IMG/VR virus record: IMGVR_UViG_3300042864_000422
Coordinates: 1-43,185 of that record
Origin: a virus
Reading direction: 5' to 3' (one strand)
Length of the DNA: 43,185 nucleotides
The notes beneath the pieces were generated by a model, which saw only the letters and a program-made list of their open reading frames with translations, ran no database searches and was not told the DNA's origin. The position numbers were made by a program, and so were the translations under genes. Positions 38,411 to 43,185 of this stretch are shown in pieces (positions within the stretch are counted from its first letter, which is position 1; each line of letters starts with the position of its first letter).

Positions 38411-39412
38411 ATGAATACAGAAAATCAAGCCGACCTTAGCACGGCACAAAATAACGCTACGACTCCCGAAGGCACATCCACTCCCTTCGATATCAGTAAA
38501 CTCGCTGACATAGTTAGCGATTCGTTCCTAGGTGGTAAGGAATCGAGTGCGGACTCATCCGCAGACGAAAACGATGAGTCAGAGGCTCAAGCGACCTCTG
38601 AGGAAGATGTTCATTCACAAGAAACCGAAACAACTACCGAACAAGAAACCGAAGCAGACTCCGAGGAAACCGAAGAAACCAAGTCTGAAGAGGAAATTGA
38701 ACGGGGGTTGCCCAAAGGAGTTAAGAAACGCATCGACAAACTCTCTGCTAAACGCAGGGAAGCCGAGGCAGAAGTGGAAAGACTGAAGGAGGAAGTGGAA
38801 AGACTGTCGCAAGAGGCTACCAAGCCAGCACGGATTCCTACCCCCGACAATCCCTACGCTAACCTGTCTACACTTGAAGAAGTTAATCGTGAGGCTGAAC
38901 AAGCCAAGCAGATTAGGCGTTGGTGCGAGATGAACCCCGATGGTGCAGTAGTTACGAACAAAGATGGTTCTGAGACAGATTATTCTGCTGAGGAAGTCCG
39001 AAACATCAAGATTAAAGCCCTTGATGCCCTTGAGGAACACCTCCCAGCCCGTGCTCATTATCTGCAAAATTATATGCAGATGGAACAGGTGGCGGTAAAA
39101 GAATATCCTTGGTGGAAGGATAAGTCGGCAAAGGAAAGACAAATTGCTGAAGCCTTTATCAAGCACTTCCCAGAAATCCAAAAGTTCCCCGACTATAAGG
39201 TGGTGGTAGGAGATTATATCCGTGGCGTTCAAGCCCGTGAATCTAAGTCTAAACAGACTGCTCCTGTAAAAGCCCCATCCCAGCCTAGACCTTCAGCATC
39301 CCCTGCCCGTGTCCCTCAACAGGATGCGAACGCACAGGTAGCAAAGAAGCGTTTTACTGTTTCTGGCAATCGTGATGATTTATCCTCTATAATCGCTAAC
39401 CGATTCCTGTAA
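38411..39412 (+). CDS. Scaffolding protein
   Basis: A 333-residue, very acidic protein. Residues about 45-100 are almost all Glu/Ser/Thr/Asp, followed by a coiled coil (KRREAEAEVERLKEEVERLS), a globular middle (about 150-275) and a basic C-terminal tail ending NRDDLSSIIANRFL. This acidic plus coiled-coil layout immediately before the capsid gene marks podoviral scaffolds, which guide prohead assembly and then leave. Confidence 0.85.
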   Translation: MNTENQADLSTAQNNATTPEGTSTPFDISKLADIVSDSFLGGKESSADSSADENDESEAQATSEEDVHSQETETTTEQETEADSEETEETKSEEEIERGLPKGVKKRIDKLSAKRREAEAEVERLKEEVERLSQEATKPARIPTPDNPYANLSTLEEVNREAEQAKQIRRWCEMNPDGAVVTNKDGSETDYSAEEVRNIKIKALDALEEHLPARAHYLQNYMQMEQVAVKEYPWWKDKSAKERQIAEAFIKHFPEIQKFPDYKVVVGDYIRGVQARESKSKQTAPVKAPSQPRPSASPARVPQQDANAQVAKKRFTVSGNRDDLSSIIANRFL

Positions 39413-39438
39413 TCAAACCCTAACCCCTATATACACAT

Positions 39439-40473
39439 ATGGCTAATCTAACAGAACCCTCCTTCTCGTCTGGTAAGAGAGAAGAACTCGCTGACCTCAT
39501 CTCGCTGGTTGACGCTAAGGACACCCCCTTCACCTCTATGGCGAAGAAGGGTAGCAAACCTGGAAATACCCTTTTCAGATGGCAAGCCGACTCCCTTCCG
39601 ACACCGAAGATGACTGGTACAGTCGATGGTACGGATGTCACCGCCTACGACAACTATGTCAAGGATGGTGCTACAACCTATCGTGCTGAACTCAGCAACT
39701 ACATCCAAATCTTCCGCAGAGCCGTCCGTGTCTCCCCGCTTACGCAGGACATCACGACTGTTGCTGGCGTTAGAGACGAACTGGCTAACAATGTTGCCAA
39801 GGGCATCCAAGCCCTTAAGCGTGACATGGAAGTCACCCTCTGCTCCAACAATGGTGCTCAAGCCGACAACGGCACGAACCCCTACCTCACCCGTGGTCTC
39901 CACAAGTGGCTTCAAGTCGCTGGTGGTGGTGGTCAAGATGCCGTCCTCCCGATTGCCTCTACCTTCCAGACCCCCTCTGCTAATCGCTCGACAGTCGGCA
40001 CAGCCGCCCTTACCGAGTCGGTTGTCCAGAATGTTCTGACAGGCATCTACTCCCAGACTGGTCAATACAGAGACTATGACGCTCTGGTCGGCACAGCCCT
40101 CAAGAGAGCCTTCACTAACCTCGTCTTCACGACAGCCCAAGGCACAGGCACAGCCCCGATGACCGCCATCAGAACCCTCAATCGTGAGTCGGACTCTTCG
40201 TCCTACATCTCTTCGGTTGATGTTTTCGAGGGCGATTTCGGTAAGTTACGCCTCCACCCCTCCCACTACCTCAACGCCACCGCTGGTGTTGGCTCGACCT
40301 TCGCTGGTTATGTCATCCCGTTCGACCAAGTCGAAGTGCGTTATGGTGGTAATGTCGCTGGTGTCACAAGCCTCACCAACAATGGTGGTGGCGAAGCCCG
40401 AATGATTGAAGCGGTTGCTGGACTCTGCGTCTACAACCCCCTCGCCTTCGGTGTCTTTGACTTCACAGCCTAA
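39439..40473 (+). CDS. Major capsid protein (SU10/DUF5309 type, HK97 fold)
   Basis: A 344-residue protein starting MANLTEPSFSSGKREELADL with DTPFTSMAKKGSKPGNTLF, the N-terminal pattern of SU10-like (DUF5309) capsid proteins; the C-terminus contains AVAGLCVYNPLAFGVF. The family adopts the HK97 fold and builds the icosahedral shell. C-ending codons dominate, as expected of the most highly expressed gene. The leader ATATACACATATGG lacks a Shine-Dalgarno sequence. Confidence 0.9.
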   Translation: MANLTEPSFSSGKREELADLISLVDAKDTPFTSMAKKGSKPGNTLFRWQADSLPTPKMTGTVDGTDVTAYDNYVKDGATTYRAELSNYIQIFRRAVRVSPLTQDITTVAGVRDELANNVAKGIQALKRDMEVTLCSNNGAQADNGTNPYLTRGLHKWLQVAGGGGQDAVLPIASTFQTPSANRSTVGTAALTESVVQNVLTGIYSQTGQYRDYDALVGTALKRAFTNLVFTTAQGTGTAPMTAIRTLNRESDSSSYISSVDVFEGDFGKLRLHPSHYLNATAGVGSTFAGYVIPFDQVEVRYGGNVAGVTSLTNNGGGEARMIEAVAGLCVYNPLAFGVFDFTA

Positions 40474-40482
40474 TCGCTGAGG

Positions 40483-40848
40483 ATGTCAGACATTATCGAA
40501 AGTCTGGCTGATGCAATCCCCTCCCACCTTAGAAATAGGGTGGAGAGGGAACTCATCAACGGATGGAGAGTGTCTGAGGTAAAAGCACAGGCAACTGCAA
40601 AGCAGAATGCCGTTTTTAACCACGCCAATGAAGCACACAACATTGATGGCGTGGGTCGCTTAAAAGCGAGAATACCAGTTGAGGCGTGGCACTATTGGGG
40701 TCAACGCCTTGGCTATGAGTGCTGGGAGGACAATCAGTTTCTTGACGAGTTCCTCCGAGACAACCCCGAAACAGCCATAAGAAACTATGCAAAGAGAACA
40801 GTCGTAAATGGTGCTCTCTTCACAGGTGACGGATATCTGACCAAATGA
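40483..40848 (+). CDS. Conserved unknown protein after the capsid gene
   Basis: A 121-residue protein, helical at both ends (LRNRVERELINGWRVSEVKA, then FLDEFLRDNPETAIRNYAKR), with YWGQRLGYECWEDNQF. Small proteins of this kind often follow the capsid gene in related phages without a known role. Its stop overlaps the next start by 4 bases. Confidence 0.6.
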   Translation: MSDIIESLADAIPSHLRNRVERELINGWRVSEVKAQATAKQNAVFNHANEAHNIDGVGRLKARIPVEAWHYWGQRLGYECWEDNQFLDEFLRDNPETAIRNYAKRTVVNGALFTGDGYLTK

Positions 40849-41612
40849 GAACAACCGACTTTTCCAAAGTCCTATTTGACGCTCTCCAGTATTCTGGAAA
40901 CGACAGGCACAACATCACTTCTGAGACATTTGCTCAGTTCCGTGATTTTGCTTCTGCTCGTATGCGTGAGGCTTGGGAATCGAATCAATGGGCTGATATC
41001 TGCCGCCTGTCCCCTTTCACGGCATCTATTGATGTCAACAATGTAGCGTACTTCACTCCAGTTGAAGAAGCGGACGAAATCTTGGGCGTATATACTCGTA
41101 ACCCTCAAGAATCGACCAAGGCTATTCAGATGGCTTACCAGATTTACGATTCTGGTTCTTCCAGAAGGGTGGTCATCAACAACCAACAGGCTGACGGCTA
41201 CTACCTGTACCGCAAGGACTGCCCTTCGTTTGAGGGAGACCTCTACAGCCCTACTGTTGTCTACTACCAAGGAGCACAGGTCTACTTCGACTCTGGCTCT
41301 GGCACAGGTTCTTATACTCCTGTCCTTGGCAAGCCCCACGCTGGCAATTTCTATATCTGCACAGTCGCTTCTACAACGGCTGGTCAGAATCCTAACTCAC
41401 ACCCTGCATCTTGGACGAAGATTGATATTCCGTATATCTTCGGTGCGTTCATGTCTTGGTCTGCCGCCGCCAACTGGTTCGTGTCCGAAGGACAGGTTCA
41501 AGAAGCGGCTTCTATCGAGGCTAAGGCTGTTCAAGTCCTTGAACAAGAGTACGACAAGTACCTCAGACAACAGGGTCAGAACAGCAGGATAAACATGACA
41601 AACACTTACTAA
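40845..41612 (+). CDS. Head-tail adaptor / tail tubular-like protein (T7 gp11 position)
   Basis: A 255-residue protein. Residues about 1-60 are helical (FAQFRDFASARMREAWESNQ), the centre is beta-rich, and a C-terminal helix (AASIEAKAVQVLEQEYDKYL) closes it. In podoviruses the protein between capsid and nozzle genes is the adaptor ring (gp11-like), whose helical-bundle and beta parts fit. There is a Gly/Ser insert near 145-155. Confidence 0.6.
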   Translation: MRTTDFSKVLFDALQYSGNDRHNITSETFAQFRDFASARMREAWESNQWADICRLSPFTASIDVNNVAYFTPVEEADEILGVYTRNPQESTKAIQMAYQIYDSGSSRRVVINNQQADGYYLYRKDCPSFEGDLYSPTVVYYQGAQVYFDSGSGTGSYTPVLGKPHAGNFYICTVASTTAGQNPNSHPASWTKIDIPYIFGAFMSWSAAANWFVSEGQVQEAASIEAKAVQVLEQEYDKYLRQQGQNSRINMTNTY

Positions 41613-41613
41613 A

Positions 41614-41913
41614 ATGGCTAACATCTCATTCACATCTCCCTTTATCCGTGGCTTTACGCATACGGAAACTTCTGTCGGCACTTCCGCTGTTACAGCCCTT
41701 GCTACTGCTGTTACCCCCGAAAGACGGGTCAGCGTTCTTATCCAGAACCAACACGCTTCTGCCTTGCTTACTGTTGTCCTTGCTGACACAGGCACGACTG
41801 GTCTTAAGGTCAAGGCTGGCGAAAGCATCTCGCTGGATAACTACAACGGCATCATCCGTTGCATTTCTGATACAGCCGCCACCCCTGTCCATATCGCCTA
41901 CGCTACTTGCTAA
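41614..41913 (+). CDS. Small beta-rich virion protein
   Basis: A 99-residue protein of short strands (RRVSVLIQNQHASALLTVVL, then LKVKAGESISLDNYNG and HIAYATC), low in charge. This jelly-roll-like pattern appears in small decoration or head-fibre proteins. Stop overlaps the next start (TAATG). Confidence 0.5.
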   Translation: MANISFTSPFIRGFTHTETSVGTSAVTALATAVTPERRVSVLIQNQHASALLTVVLADTGTTGLKVKAGESISLDNYNGIIRCISDTAATPVHIAYATC

Positions 41914-42476
41914 TGGGCGTTGACTTCCATTGGATAGGTACGACTATATCCTCTGGGTCTAGTCACAACGGATTCGGCAAGATAGTGTCGTTCCCTAGCG
42001 TGGTTGTGTCGTACCCTGCGGCTGGGACTTTCAACAGTTGGCTATACGATGTTGCATACCCTATTGCTGAAGGCGGGGCTTCTGTTAGTCCCAATGGAAC
42101 GACATACTATCCAAGCCAATTCTGTGATGTTCAAGTAAAAAACAATGGTTCTGGAGGAACTTACACAGATTGGGCAACCGCTACGGATGTTCAATATTAT
42201 GCTTGGGGTGTTGAGATTTACTCTGAGACTGGTAATGCGTATATCAGCATTACCACATCTTGTAACGGAACTCAAAATATAGTTGGAGGCACATCCACTA
42301 CTGTTTACAACCACGATGGAACTGGAGGCTATGGAATGACTGGAGGAAACAACTGGTATAGCAACGGAACATTTCTTTATAGCGAAACTTGCACTTATGA
42401 TGACGGGACTGGAAGCACATACGATATCACCTATAATTATGCCGCTGATGGCTCTGGAGGATATTACTCCTACTAA
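41913..42476 (+). CDS. Gly/Ser/Tyr-rich virion protein
   Basis: A 187-residue protein from ATG 41913 (TAATG overlap). The second half is extremely rich in Gly, Thr, Tyr and Asn (HDGTGGYGMTGGNNWYSNGT, then TYDDGTGSTYDITYNYAADG). A beta-solenoid or fibre-like surface protein is likely. Composition is more AT-rich than its neighbours, as in the fibre tip. No family recognised. Confidence 0.5.
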   Translation: MGVDFHWIGTTISSGSSHNGFGKIVSFPSVVVSYPAAGTFNSWLYDVAYPIAEGGASVSPNGTTYYPSQFCDVQVKNNGSGGTYTDWATATDVQYYAWGVEIYSETGNAYISITTSCNGTQNIVGGTSTTVYNHDGTGGYGMTGGNNWYSNGTFLYSETCTYDDGTGSTYDITYNYAADGSGGYYSY

Positions 42477-42481
42477 ACTTT

Positions 42482-42667
42482 ATGGCTACTGAACCTGTCG
42501 AAATCCCTGTCTCTTGGACTGCCTTTGTTAAGGACAAGTCCTGCCTTGGCTATCGTGAGTTCCCTACTGGCGGCAAGTACTTCGGCACTCTGACGCTCAT
42601 CAACAAGCCCACCGAGGCTGAACTGAAGGCTGAACTTACCCGTCTCAAAATCTCACTACCTAAATGA
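42482..42667 (+). CDS. Small unknown protein before the nozzle gene
   Basis: A 61-residue protein (VSWTAFVKDKSCLGYREFPT, then a charged helix EAELKAELTRLKISLPK). Stop overlaps the next start (ATGA). It may be a virion or chaperone component; no family recognised. Confidence 0.5.
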   Translation: MATEPVEIPVSWTAFVKDKSCLGYREFPTGGKYFGTLTLINKPTEAELKAELTRLKISLPK

Positions 42668-42771
42668 TTACACTTATCATCGCTACAGTCACCTTCCTTG
42701 GTGGCGTTTATGTCGGTACACGCTGGTCTGAAAAGATTAAGGCTGTGTACTATTCTATTGTTTCTCAGTAA
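42664..42771 (+). CDS. 35-residue single-span membrane protein
   Basis: A short gene seen by direct reading: ATG 42664 overlaps the previous stop (ATGA) and its TAA overlaps the next start (TAATG). MITLIIATVTFLGGVYVGTR followed by WSEKIKAVYYSIVSQ has one membrane helix with a GG-x-x-x-G-like face and a basic amphipathic end. Overlaps at both ends argue that it is translated. It could be a small holin-like or virion membrane protein. Confidence 0.55.
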   Translation: MITLIIATVTFLGGVYVGTRWSEKIKAVYYSIVSQ

Positions 42772-43185
42772 TGCCTAATGAATACCAAAAGGACGGGGAC
42801 ATAGGATTTGTCGGGCTTAACAGCCGTGACAACCCTAGTTCTTTGCCCCAAGGTATCGTTAGTCAATCTCAGAATTTCAGACTAGACAGAGGTGTTGCTA
42901 CTGTCCGTAAGGGTTTGCAACGCAAGACAATTGGTGCTCTTATCGGGCAGACTGTCTATGGCGTAGGCACTTACATCAACAGCACAGGGCAGGAAATCAT
43001 TATCTGCGTGGTTACTGATGGACTATACTCGTATAATCCTCAGTCCGAAACCCTGTCTTCTAAGGTCAGTTTCCCTGCTGGCGAGACTATCACAACCCAA
43101 GACGGATGTGATGTAGTTACTGCTGTTGACCATGTTTACATCAGCCGTGGCTGGAGTAAGCGTCCTTTAAAATGGGACTTAAATG
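42771..43185 (+). CDS. Tail nozzle-like structural protein, N-terminal part (continues at base 1)
   Basis: The 5' part of the 536-residue gene completed at 1-1323. ATG 42771 overlaps the preceding TAA. The N-terminus reads DIGFVGLNSRDNPSSLPQGI, then NFRLDRGVATVRKG, which matches the start of podoviral proteins at the T7 gp12 position (an NPxxLxxG...QNxRxxxGVAxxRKG pattern). The frame is in register with base 1 (96 codons to the join). Confidence 0.75.
   Translation, partial: MPNEYQKDGDIGFVGLNSRDNPSSLPQGIVSQSQNFRLDRGVATVRKGLQRKTIGALIGQTVYGVGTYINSTGQEIIICVVTDGLYSYNPQSETLSSKVSFPAGETITTQDGCDVVTAVDHVYISRGWSKRPLKWDLN
43059..43185. repeat. Direct terminal repeat, right copy
   Basis: Identical to bases 1-127; see the left copy. 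These bases should be counted once in the circular genome. Confidence 0.95.

Noticed and set aside
1-43185. CRISPR array, insertion sequence or integrase/attachment site
   Set aside because: No regularly spaced repeat-spacer units, no transposase or recombinase motif, and no repeat pair next to a tRNA that would suggest att sites.

Overview
The window is one complete circular phage genome. Its first 127 bases recur exactly as its last 127 (1-127 = 43059-43185), so the unique circle is 43,058 bp and the cut falls inside a structural gene running from 42771 across the junction to 1323. The virion genes follow a podovirus plan: large terminase, portal, scaffold, SU10/DUF5309-type capsid protein, short-tail connector and nozzle-like proteins, tail fibre, then a T7-like row of internal (ejection) proteins ending in a 3,056-residue polyvalent protein. 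There is no phage RNA polymerase, DNA polymerase, primase, integrase or lysogeny repressor, so a lytic phage using host transcription and replication enzymes is likely. The host is not identifiable. Most starts lack a Shine-Dalgarno sequence and sit in A/T-rich contexts, which suggests a host that initiates without one.

Layout. (1) Late rightward genes 33595 to 43185 and on through 1 to 17304: packaging, head, tail, ejection proteins, holin and a lipoprotein with C-terminal membrane helices (u-spanin candidate). (2) Leftward block 28234 to 17234: many small genes of unknown function, a histone-fold-like protein, an endonuclease VII-like HNH nuclease, a RecE/lambda-exonuclease-like nuclease, a winged-helix replication initiator, a DnaC-like helicase loader, a signal-bearing endolysin, a ribbon-helix-helix protein, an ERF annealing protein, a PD-(D/E)XK-like protein and a calcineurin-like phosphoesterase. 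(3) Two rightward genes (24981-25762) inserted in that block. (4) A gene-free region 28235-29583 rich in repeats and hairpins, separating the leftward block from a rightward operon 29701-32326 (DUF932 protein and small proteins). (5) A second gene-free, AT-rich region 32327-33102 followed by five tRNAs (Thr, Arg, Gln, Leu, Met/Ile-CAU) and the late promoter.

The strongest unexpected signals are a complete type II hammerhead ribozyme (29584-29652) in the leader of the rightward operon; three iterons with an exact 23-bp period inside the replication initiator gene beside an AT-rich stretch (23238-23338), a lambda-like origin; apparent absence of GATC, GGCC, AGCT, GCGC, CGCG and ACGT from the whole genome; a repeated stop-start punctuation cassette in the rightward operon; and seven [FMY]-x-P-x-E motifs that mark module boundaries in the giant virion protein. 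Several short genes (21181-21357, 24830-24934, 32234-32326, 42664-42771) were found by reading the sequence directly.
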